Below, in pieces: positions 52,585 to 61,827 of a stretch of 64,000 bases of DNA. The number at the start of each line of letters is the position of its first letter. The stretch's first letter is position 1. Location of the stretch: contig NZ_JAUQOP010000004.1 in NCBI RefSeq assembly GCF_030580855.1, forward strand, positions 62,001 to 126,000, given 5' to 3'. The DNA comes from Pseudomonas citrullilanati. GTDB lineage: Bacteria; Pseudomonadota; Gammaproteobacteria; Pseudomonadales; Pseudomonadaceae. A program made the position numbers and the translations under genes. The notes beneath the pieces were generated by a model. The model had not been told where the DNA came from, searched no databases, and saw only the letters and a list, made by a program, of their open reading frames with translations.

Positions 52585-53898
52585 GAGACTGTCAGATTTT
52601 TTGTGTGCGGGCCGGTAACGGCCTGCCGTTAGGCAGGCTGTGCTTTTACCGGGTCGGCCTGATAAATCGATCTCCGTACAGAATCGCAAATTGATTCATC
52701 GCACTCTTCCAGTTATGGGCTGCAGAGCCCCAGTTTGCAGTGATATTGCACAGCCCGAGCCAGATCAGTTTGGTTGCCGCATCGCCGGTCGGGAAGTGGC
52801 CGCGAGTCTTGATGAATTTTCGTAGCTGAGCATTGATGCTCTCGATAGCGTTGGTTGTGCAGACCACTTTTCGGATCGCTGGCGGGAAAAACGAAAAATG
52901 GAATCACTCGATCCCAGGCACGCCGCCAAGCCGCCACTACCGTCGGATATTGCTTGCCCCAGGCCCGGTTTCGAACGCATCCAGCGCTTGCTCAGCCGCT
53001 TCGGCGGTGACTGCTTGGTAGATCGGTTTAAGCGCCTTGGCCAGCCCAGGGCGCTTATCCCAAGCTGCGTACTCGAGGCTGTTGCGGATCAGGTGAACGA
53101 TGCAAGTTTGCAGTGTTGTGGCTGGAAAGACCGCGCCAAGGGCTTCTGGCATGCCTTTAAGGCCATCTGTCACGGCAATCAGTACATCTTCAACACCGCG
53201 AGTTTTGAGGTCGTTGAAACCTTCATTCAGAACTTCGCGCCCTCGGTATTTTCGATCCATATGCCAAGAATCGCGCGCGTTCTGTCAGGCAAAACACCCA
53301 GCGCCAGATAAATCGCCTTGTTACGGACAAGGCCTTCTTCGCGATTTTGACCCGCAGCGCATCAAAAAAATGACCGGATACATGGGCTCAAGCGGTCGCT
53401 GTTGCCACGCACCAATTTCTTCCATGGCCTCGTCAGGGACCGAGCTGATGAAATCATGCGAAACCTCTGTGCCGTATTGCTCAGAGGGAAAAGCACGGAT
53501 CTCACGCACCGTCATGCCTCGGGCATACATGGCGATGATCTTGTCATCGAGAAACTGCCATCCCGGTCGCGGGGAATATCCAGCCGCAGCGGGCCATCGC
53601 CGGTCAGTACGGTTCTTCCACTCTTGCCATCGCGCTGATTGGTCTCATCCTCTGGGCGCTGCGCGCCCGGAGGATAGCCCAAGTGATGGCCGAGTTTGGC
53701 GTTCAAGGCCCGTTCAATCAAGGCTTTCTTGAATACCGCTGAGGCGTCCTCGATAGCTTCCGCTGTCATCAACCCCTGGCCGAACTGCTCAAGCAGCTCT
53801 TTGGGATTTTGGGCAGGTCACGCAGGGGTTTCTTCTTGGTTGGCATACATGCACCTCTTACCCATGTTATGCCCGAACACAAAATTTCTGACACCCCC
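52585..53898 (-). mobile_element. IS256-family insertion sequence, 1314 bp, with 8-bp target duplication
   Basis: The ends are imperfect inverted repeats: left GAGACTGTCAGATTTTTTGT and right (complement) GGGGGTGTCAGAAATTTTGT, with GTG and CGGGC following in both. GCAGGCCC flanks both sides (52577-52584 and 53899-53906), an 8-bp target duplication of the size expected for IS256. The inside carries a decayed transposase. It sits between the AraC and EamA genes. Confidence 0.85.
52646..53846 (-). pseudogene. IS256-family transposase, multiply frameshifted
   Basis: Family-typical pieces lie in order but in different frames: MPTKKKPLRDLPKIPK, then LMTAEAIEDASAVFKKALIE with LGYPPGAQ, then MTVREIRA with SSVPDEAMEEI, then LKTRGVEDVLIAVTDGLKGM, then WRRAWDRVIPFF, then TTNAIESINAQLRKFIKTRG to the TAA at 52646. 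At least five single-base shifts separate them (for example near 53785, 53540, 53350, 52940 and 52870). It cannot make an active transposase. Confidence 0.9.
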
Positions 53899-53935
53899 GC
53901 AGGCCCAGGCGTACCTGATTGAGCGAGCTGAGCCT

Positions 53936-54829
53936 CTAGCTGCCTGTAGCGCTGCCATATTTGCCGCCCAGCACCAACGCAACACCACCCAGCACAGCGA
54001 CGGATGCCAACACCATCCTTACGCTCAGGCTTTCCCCCAGAAAAACGATACCAGCCAGCGAAGCCAGGATGGGTACGCTCAACTGCCATGTCGCTGCCTG
54101 AAACGAGGCAAGATGACGTACCGCGACGTACCAGGCCGCGTAACCGACGCCTGACGCCAGCGCTCCGGAAAGAACGGCATAAAGTATCCCCAGCGGATCC
54201 CAACGCAGCCCTAACAGAAACGGTAAGCTTGCAATCAGGACCAGTGGAATGGAGCGGATAAAATTGCCGGCAGTGGTCGCAAGAGGATCGGCGACACCCT
54301 TGCCGAGTAGTGAATAAACTCCCCAGGCCAGCCCCGATAGCAACATCGTGAGCGCACTCAGGGGATCGGGTGCTGCCGCGCCTGGAAGCAGCAGACTGAC
54401 AAGGCCAATGAGCGCCAACACAAACCCAACGATCGCCAGCCCGTGCATCCGCTCGCCTTTGAACAAGCCGTACAGAACCATGCTCAGTTGAACCGCGCCA
54501 AACAACAGCAACGCCCCCGTCCCGGTCTCCAAATGATGGTATGCGAAAGAAAAAGCGAAGACGTAGATGAACAAGGCTGTGGCGCCTTTCCAACTGCCCT
54601 TGATGGAAGTCGTGGATCGCCTGACGACGCACATCAGCCATAGCACCAAGGCCCCGCTAACCAGCCGGACAACGCTGAAACTCGCAGCATCGACGTCGGT
54701 GTGCTTTAGCGCCAGGCGGCACAGCAGTGAGTTCGCGGCAAAGGCAATCATGGCGAAACAGATCATCACAATCAGCCTTGCCGAGGCTGATGGATTGGAC
54801 GTTCGGGTGAAGTGTCTGCTCGTTGTCAT
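53936..54829 (-). CDS. EamA/DMT-family transporter (second copy type)
   Basis: A 297-residue membrane protein with about ten helices in two EamA repeats. FAMIAFAANSLLCRLALKHT opens the first and WGVYSLLGKGVADPLATTAGN leads the second; it ends LASVAVLGGVALVLGGKYG. It probably exports a small metabolite. It is divergent from a TetR gene with a 209-bp gap holding an ACCGATCGGT palindrome, so the TetR protein probably represses it. The IS256 insertion lies just downstream. Not closely similar to the EamA gene at 2786. Confidence 0.87.
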   Translation of the reverse strand: MTTSRHFTRTSNPSASARLIVMICFAMIAFAANSLLCRLALKHTDVDAASFSVVRLVSGALVLWLMCVVRRSTTSIKGSWKGATALFIYVFAFSFAYHHLETGTGALLLFGAVQLSMVLYGLFKGERMHGLAIVGFVLALIGLVSLLLPGAAAPDPLSALTMLLSGLAWGVYSLLGKGVADPLATTAGNFIRSIPLVLIASLPFLLGLRWDPLGILYAVLSGALASGVGYAAWYVAVRHLASFQAATWQLSVPILASLAGIVFLGESLSVRMVLASVAVLGGVALVLGGKYGSATGS

Positions 54830-54924
54830 GGTCGGTCCGAATGCCTTGGTAGGCTCCTAGAACTTTCGACGCCACCGCGCCCGTTGGAAACGTTCGACTA
54901 TAGCGAGCTTATAAAGGCGCCTGT

Positions 54925-54934
54925 ACCGATCGGT
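54925..54934. promoter_or_regulatory. Palindrome ACCGATCGGT in the EamA/TetR divergent region
   Basis: A 10-bp perfect palindrome 95 bp before the EamA start. The same core occurs upstream of the SoxC-like gene at 55780. Likely TetR operator. Confidence 0.5.
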
Positions 54935-55038
54935 CAATACAATTTTTTTCCTACGACCATGGGATGAGCGTCTCTCGCATGTATCCTTCAGTGCGAGCCC
55001 ATGGGTATGATTGACCCTCAACCGGTTGGAATTGACTC

Positions 55039-55656
55039 ATGGGAAAAAAGAACGCCGTCGTCGCTGCCGAACCTGCTGAAACAAGCACCAAGGAACGGAT
55101 CCTGAAAATCGCTGCACAGTTATTTTCAACGCGCGGGTTTCACGCGACCGGCATGGCTGAGTTGGAAAAAGCCACTGGCCTGGCTCGAGGCGCACTGTAT
55201 TACCACATCGGCAGCAAGGAAGAATTGCTGTTCGAAATCACCAGCCGGTACCTGCGAGTGCTCATCGCAGAAGGCACGCCTCTGTGCGAGAGCGATTTGA
55301 CTGCGGAAGATAAATTTCGCCATCTCTCGGCCATCGTGATGCGCACGATTGTCTCCCACCTGGCCGAAATGACGGTGTGTTTTCGCGAAGTGTATTCGGT
55401 CATTGGCGAGCGCCAGACCGAGTTGCTCGACCTGCACCGGCAATATGAAAAACTCTGGTCGCAGATCCTCAAGGCTGGCGTGAGCGAGGGGACCTTTCGC
55501 ACATCCGACTCGTTGGCCGTGAAGGCTATCCTTGGTATTCATCACTACAGCTACTTGTGGATCAAGCCTGGAGGCCCTCGCTCCCCGGAATCCATCGCGA
55601 CGTTTTTCTGTGACACCCTCCTGCCCGGACTGAAGGTTGAGCCGCGCCCCGCTTGA
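55039..55656 (+). CDS. TetR-family regulator (quinone/acyl-CoA-type, FadR-like C-terminal)
   Basis: A 205-residue TetR repressor. The HTH lies at about residues 18-65 (KERILKIAAQLFSTRGFHAT, then LEKATGLARGALYYHIGSKE) and a ligand domain covers about 85-200. ATG at 55039 is 18 bp after a purine-rich stretch. It is divergent from EamA and 183 bp ahead of the SoxC-like gene, with related palindromes on both sides (54925 and 55780), so it probably controls itself, the exporter and the oxidoreductase. The ligand is unknown. Confidence 0.85.
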   Translation: MGKKNAVVAAEPAETSTKERILKIAAQLFSTRGFHATGMAELEKATGLARGALYYHIGSKEELLFEITSRYLRVLIAEGTPLCESDLTAEDKFRHLSAIVMRTIVSHLAEMTVCFREVYSVIGERQTELLDLHRQYEKLWSQILKAGVSEGTFRTSDSLAVKAILGIHHYSYLWIKPGGPRSPESIATFFCDTLLPGLKVEPRPA

Positions 55657-55779
55657 CTGTCATCAACGGCGCTTCAGATGCGCCGCCTCCCTGGACCTCC
55701 TCCGCTTTTACGTTCCCTCGCCATGGTTGCCCTTGCGACTGGACCAGGCGTACTTTTCGTCCTACGCTGACCATAGACC

Positions 55780-55791
55780 GACCGATCGGTC
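55780..55791. promoter_or_regulatory. Palindrome GACCGATCGGTC upstream of the SoxC-like gene
   Basis: A perfect 12-bp palindrome 49 bp before the start at 55840. Shares its core with 54925 and with the second TetR system at 62475. Likely operator of the TetR at 55039. Confidence 0.55.
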
Positions 55792-55839
55792 TGTAGATGT
55801 ACTGTTGCGTCGTTCCGACAAAAACAAGAGGGAAAAACA

Positions 55840-57147
55840 ATGACAAAAAAGTCCATGATCCCCGCCAAGCAAGACATGCCTCAAACAGCTTTGGCTCGCA
55901 GGGATTTCCTGATTAAAAGCGGGGCCATTATCGGTACTGCTGCGTTTGCTCTGGGTGACAGCGACCTGGTCAACGGGGAGACGACCAACATCGCCCCGCC
56001 TGATCCGAGCCAGCTTCTTGAAGTCCCACAATGGACCCGCAGTCTTGGCGCTCCCACGGCAAGCCCTTATGGCAAACCTTCAACATTCGAAACCAAAGCG
56101 GTCAGGAATCTATATCCCGGCCTGAAGGACACGATGTCCGCCTACAGCACCTCGCCACTTCAGGAGTTGGACGGCATCATCACCCCGAACGGCCTTTTTT
56201 ATGAGCGCCACCATGCGGGCGTCCCACAAATCGATCCGGCGCAACATCGGCTGGTGATTCACGGCCTCACCGAAACAGCCTTGATCTTTACCATGGACGA
56301 GATACGCCAATTCCCCGCCGTTTCTCGAGTGCACTTCATGGAGTGCTCGGGCAACCCATCGTTTCTCCCACCCTGGGGCAAAACCGCAGCAGAAGTCAGC
56401 GGCCTGGTGAGTTGCGCTGAATGGACAGGCGTTACTTTGAAAACCCTGCTGGATGAAGCCGGGCTTAAGCCTCAAGCCAAGTGGATCATCGCCGAAGGGG
56501 CCGATGGCGCGGCAATGACACGCAGTATTCCCATCGAGAAATGCCTCGACGATGTGCTGGTGGTCTACAGCCAGAACGGCGAGCGCCTGAGGCCGGAACA
56601 GGGCTACCCGCTTCGCCTGTTTGTCCCCGGGTACGAGGGCAATACCCACATCAAATGGCTGCGCCGACTCCACGTCACCGACGCGCCCGCCTACAGCCGG
56701 GAAGAAACCGCCAAATACACCGACTTGATGGCGGACGGCAAGGCTCGGAAGTTTTCCTTTGTCATGGAATGCAAATCGCTGGTGACCTACCCTTCCGGCA
56801 CCCAGAAACTGACGCGCAAGGGCCTGCATGAGATGCGTGGCATTGCCTGGAGCGGCCACGGCAAAATCACCCGGGTCGATGTTTCCGTCGATGGCGGCGA
56901 TAACTGGACACAAGCCAGGTTACAGGAGCCCATTCTGACCATGGCCCTTACCGTCTTCAGGGCGCCTTTCGAATGGAACGGCCAGGAATTGATGATCATG
57001 AGCCGCGCTATCGACGAGACCGGATACGTTCAGCCGATGCTGGACCAGTTGATCAATGAACGTGGCAAGGTCTCTTTCTACCACAACAATTCGGTGCAAC
57101 CGTGGCGCGTGTCCAGCACTGGGGAGGTGACCAATGGACGGGCTTAA
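55840..57147 (+). CDS. soxC: SoxC-type sulfite dehydrogenase, molybdenum-cofactor subunit
   Basis: A 435-residue SoxC/sulfite-oxidase-family protein. A twin-arginine signal (LARRDFLIKSGAIIGTAAFA, about residues 18-37) sends it folded to the periplasm. The molybdenum-ligand Cys is in HFMECSGNPSFLPPWG (about residue 169), with ITPNGLFYERHHAGVPQID before it. The late VDVSVDGGDNWTQARL (about 350) is the dimerisation region. By family it oxidises sulfite or a sulfane-sulfur-bound form and passes electrons to a cytochrome c. The next gene, overlapping by 14 bp, is that cytochrome. No other sox genes are nearby. Confidence 0.87.
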   Translation: MTKKSMIPAKQDMPQTALARRDFLIKSGAIIGTAAFALGDSDLVNGETTNIAPPDPSQLLEVPQWTRSLGAPTASPYGKPSTFETKAVRNLYPGLKDTMSAYSTSPLQELDGIITPNGLFYERHHAGVPQIDPAQHRLVIHGLTETALIFTMDEIRQFPAVSRVHFMECSGNPSFLPPWGKTAAEVSGLVSCAEWTGVTLKTLLDEAGLKPQAKWIIAEGADGAAMTRSIPIEKCLDDVLVVYSQNGERLRPEQGYPLRLFVPGYEGNTHIKWLRRLHVTDAPAYSREETAKYTDLMADGKARKFSFVMECKSLVTYPSGTQKLTRKGLHEMRGIAWSGHGKITRVDVSVDGGDNWTQARLQEPILTMALTVFRAPFEWNGQELMIMSRAIDETGYVQPMLDQLINERGKVSFYHNNSVQPWRVSSTGEVTNGRA

Positions 57148-57709
57148 AGGTGGGTCGTTATTCATCGGTTTGCTTTGCGCCTTTGCGCTGACTCATGCCT
57201 CGGCACAATCCCGATACGGTTTGGGCACCAAGGCTACCGAAGCGCAGATCGCTAGCTGGAACATCGATGTAGCACCCGACGGCAAGGGCTTGCCTCCAGG
57301 ACGCGCGACGGTGGCAGACGGGGAAAAGGTCTACATGAACAGCTGCGTCAGCTGTCATGGCGTGAAGCTTGAAGGCGGCATTGGTCCTGCATTGGCGGGG
57401 GGCAAAGGAACGCTGACGACTGACAAACCGCTCAAGACAGTCGGCAGCTATTGGCCTTATGCAACGACACTTTTCGACTACATCCGCAGAGCCATGCCCT
57501 TCCAGGCGCCACAGTCATTGTCCAACGAACAGGTCTATGCAGTGACCGGCTACATCCTGCACATGAACAAGCTGCTGGACGCCAACGCGACCGTGGAAGC
57601 GGCGACCTTGGCGGATGTAAAGATGCCGAATCGAGACGGTTTTTTTACCGATGACAGACCGGACAGCAAGGCTGTTGCGTGTATGTCGGACTGTTTAAAA
57701 GCCCACTGA
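57134..57709 (+). CDS. SoxD-like c-type cytochrome subunit
   Basis: A 191-residue exported cytochrome. The signal peptide (SLFIGLLCAFALTHASA, residues 8-24) is followed by one haem c motif CVSCH (about residues 71-75) and candidate axial Met in RRAMPFQAP. It is shorter than di-haem SoxD proteins. It overlaps the SoxC-like gene by 14 bp, so the pair acts as a two-subunit sulfite dehydrogenase in the periplasm. It needs the cytochrome c maturation system, part of which lies at the right end of this window. Confidence 0.85.
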   Translation: MDGLKGGSLFIGLLCAFALTHASAQSRYGLGTKATEAQIASWNIDVAPDGKGLPPGRATVADGEKVYMNSCVSCHGVKLEGGIGPALAGGKGTLTTDKPLKTVGSYWPYATTLFDYIRRAMPFQAPQSLSNEQVYAVTGYILHMNKLLDANATVEAATLADVKMPNRDGFFTDDRPDSKAVACMSDCLKAH

Positions 57710-57771
57710 CGGATCAAAAAATGTAGAATCCGCTCGCCGGAAAACCGTTCCCTTCTCCACGAGCTTTGCTG

Positions 57772-58161
57772 ATGAAGCTGGCCAGCCGCGAAAAATCGAT
57801 GATTGCCTGGGTGCTGTATTTCAGCGTCCTGTTCGCGTCGTTGCTGTGCGCGATGGGCCATGGACAAATGGCCGGCTTGCGATTGAGCGGTCTGGACGGC
57901 GGACTGTTTTGCTCTACAGACGGCGGCGCGGTACTCGAAAGCCCGCACGACGTGCCCGCCCCTTCACTGCCCGTCGAAGCTGATTGCGTCATTGCCAGCC
58001 TGTTCGGCGCGATCCTGCTGGCAGCGTTTTTCGGGCTGCTCGCCCTGCTTGCCGGCGAGCCAGCCAGGCCCTTGCCCGCACAACCGACCCGCTGCTTACC
58101 CAGGCAGCGCTGGCCCCTGATCAATCCTCGCGCCTCCCCAGACCTGCTTCCCTCGCCTTGA
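57772..58161 (+). CDS. DUF2946-family small membrane protein
   Basis: A 129-residue protein with two hydrophobic parts (WVLYFSVLFASLLCAMGHG near residue 14, and ASLFGAILLAAFFGLLALLA near 75-95) and a Pro/Arg-rich tail. The MGHG and paired Cys (LFCST, ADCVIA) fit the DUF2946 family, often beside copper- or siderophore-type TonB receptors. A TonB receptor follows 71 bp later. ATG at 57772 is preferred over 57766. Function of the family is unknown, possibly metal handling. Confidence 0.65.
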   Translation: MKLASREKSMIAWVLYFSVLFASLLCAMGHGQMAGLRLSGLDGGLFCSTDGGAVLESPHDVPAPSLPVEADCVIASLFGAILLAAFFGLLALLAGEPARPLPAQPTRCLPRQRWPLINPRASPDLLPSP

Positions 58162-58232
58162 CATCATCACCACTTGCCGCTGCATGACGCGCGGTCGGTG
58201 TGTGCTCATCGAATTAAGACAGGAAGCTTTTC

Positions 58233-60383
58233 ATGTTTCGCTTGACTACTTTGGCGCTGCTCGCGGGCAGCACCTGCGCGTGGGCGCAAGACACGACTCT
58301 GAACTTACCCGCCAGCTATATCAACGCCTCGGCCGACCAGCCGAAACCGGCCACCAGCCTGGACCTGGACACCCCCATCGAAAGCGGCTCGCGCCTGAAC
58401 CTCAGTGCCCGGGAAAATCCCGCCTCTGTAAGCGTAGCCGATCGCAAGACAATGGAACGCATCGGTGCACGCAACTTTCAGGACGCGGCGAACGCCCTGC
58501 CCGGGGTGAACGCTTCCGCGCCACCCGGCTGGGGTGGCTATGTGTCGTACCGTGGTTTCAACGGTGCCCAGATCAGCCAGTTGTTCAACGGCATCAATCT
58601 GCAATACGGCGGCGCAGCACGTCCGGTCGGCGCCTGGATTTATGACCGGGTGGAATTGCTCGGCGGCCCCTCCTCGTTCCTCAACGGCAGCGGTGCCGTG
58701 GGCGGCAGCCTGAACGTGATAACCAAGCTTGCCAACCGCGACGAAGATACTTTCGAAGGCCGGATGAGTTACGGTCGCTACGACACCTGGGAAACCGCGG
58801 TCGGCTTCAATAGAGCGCTCAACAGTGGCGATGGCCCACGCCACTATGCGCGCCTCGACTACAGCCGCACCAACAGCAACGGTTACATCGACCGCCAGGA
58901 GAACGGTGCGGGCAACCTGGCCTTCTCGCTGCTCAGCGACATCAACGATCAACTCTCCCATACGCTGGCGATCGAATATCTGGAAGAGGAAGAAGACAGT
59001 CCTTACTGGGGCACACCGGTACTGCAACCAATGACCGGCAGATTGCACATCGACAAGCGCAACCGCTTCAACAACTACAACGTCAAGGATGGCCGCTATG
59101 AGCAGCGCACCCGCTGGATACGCTCGATCACCGACTACCATCTGGACGACAACACCCAGTTGCGCAATACCTTCTACCGTTACGACGGCCAGCGCGATTA
59201 CCGCAACCTTGAGGTTTACCGCTACAACAGCGATAACAGCGCTATCGCCCGCTCCGGCGGTTACCGCCAAAGGCACGATCAGGAGGTCAACGGTGACCGT
59301 ATCGAGCTGACTCACCAGGCTCAACTGTTCGGCCTGGCCAGCGATTGGGCTCTGGGCGTGGATTACAACACTAACCAGCAAACCAACTATCCATTGTCCA
59401 AAGGCGCCTTCGACACCATCGATCCAGATGGCTTCGAGCCGGGCCACTTCTCGGACATTCCGGGGATGGATGCACCGCGCACTAAAGGCCGCAGTACTTG
59501 GACCGACACCTCGTCGGCTTTCCTCGAGAACCGTACGCGTCTGACCGAGCGACTGGCGCTAATTACTGCGTTGCGCTATGACCATATCGACTTCGAGGTC
59601 ATCGATCATGCGGCGCAGGCCAGGCTCGACAAACGTTGGGATGCAGTCACGGGTCGCCTGGGTCTGGTGTACGACCTGACGTCGAATGTCAGCCTTTATA
59701 CCCAATACAGTACGTCAGCCGAGCCGCCGGGAGGTACGCTTACCGGCGCCTCCATTTCCCAAGTGGGCGACTTCGACTTGAGCACCGGCCGCCAAATCGA
59801 GGTGGGCAGCAAGTTCGATTTTCTTGAGGGTCGCGGCTCGGCCACTGCGGCGGCCTACCGCATCGTGCGCAAGAACATCTCCGTCCCCTCCTCTACGGTG
59901 CCCAATACCACCGAACAAGCGGGTCAGCAGACTTCGACCGGCATCGAGCTCGCGACTTCGTTCAAGATCACGCCCAAGCTATTGGCCGCGGGTAACTTCA
60001 GCTGGGTCAGGGCCGAGTACGACGAATTCAATGAAACCATCGCAGGCGTCGTTTACTCGCGCAAAGGCAAGAATCCGGTGAACATTCCAGACCGCGTAGC
60101 CAATCTCTGGTTGACCTATGACGTGGCTCCCGACTGGCAACTCGGGGCCGACGCACGTTACGTGTCGTCGGTCTACGCCAATACGGCCAATACGACGTGG
60201 GTGCCCTCGTACACCGTTTATGGTTTGTCCATGACTCACGACCTGGACAAACACATGCAGCTCAGCGCGCGTCTGCGTAACCTGAACGACGAGGTCTATG
60301 CTCGTTTCATTCACCAGAGCAACACCCAATATTACCTAGGAGAGCCGCGCAGCCTGGAAGTCGCTGTGCAGTGGAGCTACTGA
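58233..60383 (+). CDS. TonB-dependent siderophore-type receptor
   Basis: A 716-residue receptor. The signal peptide (FRLTTLALLAGSTCAWA, cleavage near residue 18) precedes a plug with VSVADRKTMERIGARNFQDA and YDRVELLGGPSSFLNGSGAV (about residues 133-152), and a barrel ending LEVAVQWSY. The GPSSFLNGSGAVGG plug motif is typical of siderophore receptors. AGGAAG precedes ATG. It follows a DUF2946 gene, an association suggesting copper or other metal chelates. It has no relation to the sulfur receptors at 28.3 and 32.6 kb by sequence features. Confidence 0.9.
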   Translation: MFRLTTLALLAGSTCAWAQDTTLNLPASYINASADQPKPATSLDLDTPIESGSRLNLSARENPASVSVADRKTMERIGARNFQDAANALPGVNASAPPGWGGYVSYRGFNGAQISQLFNGINLQYGGAARPVGAWIYDRVELLGGPSSFLNGSGAVGGSLNVITKLANRDEDTFEGRMSYGRYDTWETAVGFNRALNSGDGPRHYARLDYSRTNSNGYIDRQENGAGNLAFSLLSDINDQLSHTLAIEYLEEEEDSPYWGTPVLQPMTGRLHIDKRNRFNNYNVKDGRYEQRTRWIRSITDYHLDDNTQLRNTFYRYDGQRDYRNLEVYRYNSDNSAIARSGGYRQRHDQEVNGDRIELTHQAQLFGLASDWALGVDYNTNQQTNYPLSKGAFDTIDPDGFEPGHFSDIPGMDAPRTKGRSTWTDTSSAFLENRTRLTERLALITALRYDHIDFEVIDHAAQARLDKRWDAVTGRLGLVYDLTSNVSLYTQYSTSAEPPGGTLTGASISQVGDFDLSTGRQIEVGSKFDFLEGRGSATAAAYRIVRKNISVPSSTVPNTTEQAGQQTSTGIELATSFKITPKLLAAGNFSWVRAEYDEFNETIAGVVYSRKGKNPVNIPDRVANLWLTYDVAPDWQLGADARYVSSVYANTANTTWVPSYTVYGLSMTHDLDKHMQLSARLRNLNDEVYARFIHQSNTQYYLGEPRSLEVAVQWSY

Positions 60384-60536
60384 TAAGAAAGAACCCGTAG
60401 CGTTATGGAGGGGCCCGCTGGACTGACATCCCAGCGTCCCTTTCATGATTCAAGCAGCTGGTCGTTCCCCTTTGATAAGCTCGAAAACATCGCTTATAGA
60501 ACGAGGTTCGCCAGACTGTTTTTTTTTTCGATCTCT

Positions 60537-60953
60537 TCAGGCTTCTACTGTTGCGGCCAATTGCTTACGAATGTCCATTCGGTCAAAGTGAGCGCGCTTT
60601 TCAATGATTTTTCCATCGGCAACGGTCAGGAGCATCATCAACGAAAATCGTACTCGGGCCCCTTTCGGCTCAATCCCTTCAAATATTCCGGTTTGCCGAC
60701 CATCGAATATCATGTAAGCCGCAACCTGATCGCCCTCGGCGAGCAGTGATTCGATCTTAAAAGTGAATCCTTCGAAGGCATCGAAGTTTTTTTTCTCCGA
60801 CTGGATGAATCCTGCTGCTCCAGGAATAGGCGTGTCTACTTGGGTATAAAAAACAAAGCTCTCATGGCAGCAACTCGCCGCTGCCGCGTAATCCTCAAGC
60901 TGAATAGCGGCATAAAATTTTCGCACCAGTTCTTTGTTTGCTTCGACCGACAT
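60537..60953 (-). CDS. SnoaL/NTF2-like protein
   Basis: A 138-residue single-domain protein of the ketosteroid-isomerase-like superfamily: VRKFYAAIQLEDYAAAASCC, FVFYTQVDTPIPGAAGF, and RVRFSLMMLLTVADGKIIEK. These form a cone-shaped pocket and may be enzymes or binding proteins. It lies 40 bp downstream of the metallo-hydrolase gene on the same strand, so the TetR, hydrolase and SnoaL genes form one unit. Substrate unknown. Confidence 0.82.
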   Translation of the reverse strand: MSVEANKELVRKFYAAIQLEDYAAAASCCHESFVFYTQVDTPIPGAAGFIQSEKKNFDAFEGFTFKIESLLAEGDQVAAYMIFDGRQTGIFEGIEPKGARVRFSLMMLLTVADGKIIEKRAHFDRMDIRKQLAATVEA

Positions 60954-60993
60954 TAACTTTCTCCTTGCTGAATGGTCGTTTGGGCTCGCTGAA

Positions 60994-61761
60994 TCAGAGA
61001 CTACAAGTCTCGCCGTCTTCGGGGATGAGCAAGCGATCAGTCATGCCCTTCTCCACGGAGAACTCACGAAGCTCTTTACGCGTCAGCACAGCATGGTTTA
61101 CAGACTCCATATGGGTAGCGATAAGCGTCGCCTGAGGCGCTGCCTGAAAAACTTCGTAGACGTCCTGCTTACCCATGATGATGGAACCGAGCCCGATCAC
61201 CTGGGCATCTCCGGCATTTAGAATGACGACTTCGGGCTGAAACTGCTGCAAGGCGTCCTGGACGTATTGATTCCAGATCGTGTCGCCAGCGAGATAGAGA
61301 GTTTTCTCGTCTGGATGACTGAACATTACCCCGCACACCTCGCCAAGAATTTCCCCCATAGCTGCCATTGCACCATCAGTGCCGTGTTGACCGAGAGTCT
61401 GCGCCAGCGACACTCCATTAAATAGCGCTCCTTTGATCAGTCGAACGTCGCCGAAACCCTGAGATAGGATCAACTCACGGTCCTCTTCATTCTGAACAAA
61501 AATCGGCAGTTGTTTGGGAACCAGGGCTTTAGCGGCCTCGTCCCAATGATCGGGGTGGGTATGGGTCACGATGACGGCGTCAACGTTCAAGATGTCTTCC
61601 ATGGACACCGGCAATGCCACCGTAGGGTTGAACAAATGGCTATTAGCCGTCCCCTCAAACCCTGGATATGCCCCCTTCTTTGCAAGCAAAGGGTCGATCA
61701 GAAACCGAGTCCCTGCGTATTCAATAATCAACGTTGCGTTACGTATCTGCGTGACCTTCAC
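60994..61761 (-). CDS. MBL-fold metallo-hydrolase
   Basis: A 255-residue metallo-beta-lactamase-fold protein. VIVTHTHPDHWDEA (about residues 64-77) supplies the HxHxDH metal motif, AGDTIWNQ the bridging Asp (about 159) and IATHMESVNHA the last His. It resembles the L-ascorbate-lactonase-like (UlaG) type that starts with a single strand and no signal peptide. A palindrome lies between it and its tetR, so it is likely repressed by that protein. Substrate unknown. Confidence 0.86.
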   Translation of the reverse strand: MKVTQIRNATLIIEYAGTRFLIDPLLAKKGAYPGFEGTANSHLFNPTVALPVSMEDILNVDAVIVTHTHPDHWDEAAKALVPKQLPIFVQNEEDRELILSQGFGDVRLIKGALFNGVSLAQTLGQHGTDGAMAAMGEILGEVCGVMFSHPDEKTLYLAGDTIWNQYVQDALQQFQPEVVILNAGDAQVIGLGSIIMGKQDVYEVFQAAPQATLIATHMESVNHAVLTRKELREFSVEKGMTDRLLIPEDGETCSL

Positions 61762-61788
61762 GATATTCTCCTTGACTCAAGCTATGAT

Positions 61789-61806
61789 TTGGACCGAACA
61801 GTCCAA
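61789..61806. promoter_or_regulatory. Palindromic operator TTGGACCGAACAGTCCAA
   Basis: It lies in the 66-bp gap between the tetR stop and the metallo-hydrolase start. The arms TTGGAC/GTCCAA are perfect. Related to GGACCGATCGGTCC at 62475 before the tetR start. Likely TetR operator. Confidence 0.55.
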
Positions 61807-61827
61807 AATGTATAAAGTTTTCGACTC

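Noticed and set aside
53769-54641. A 290-codon minus-strand frame joining the EamA gene region to the transposase start
   Set aside because: It is an alternate frame of the EamA gene that happens to run into the IS; the EamA frame has the membrane pattern.
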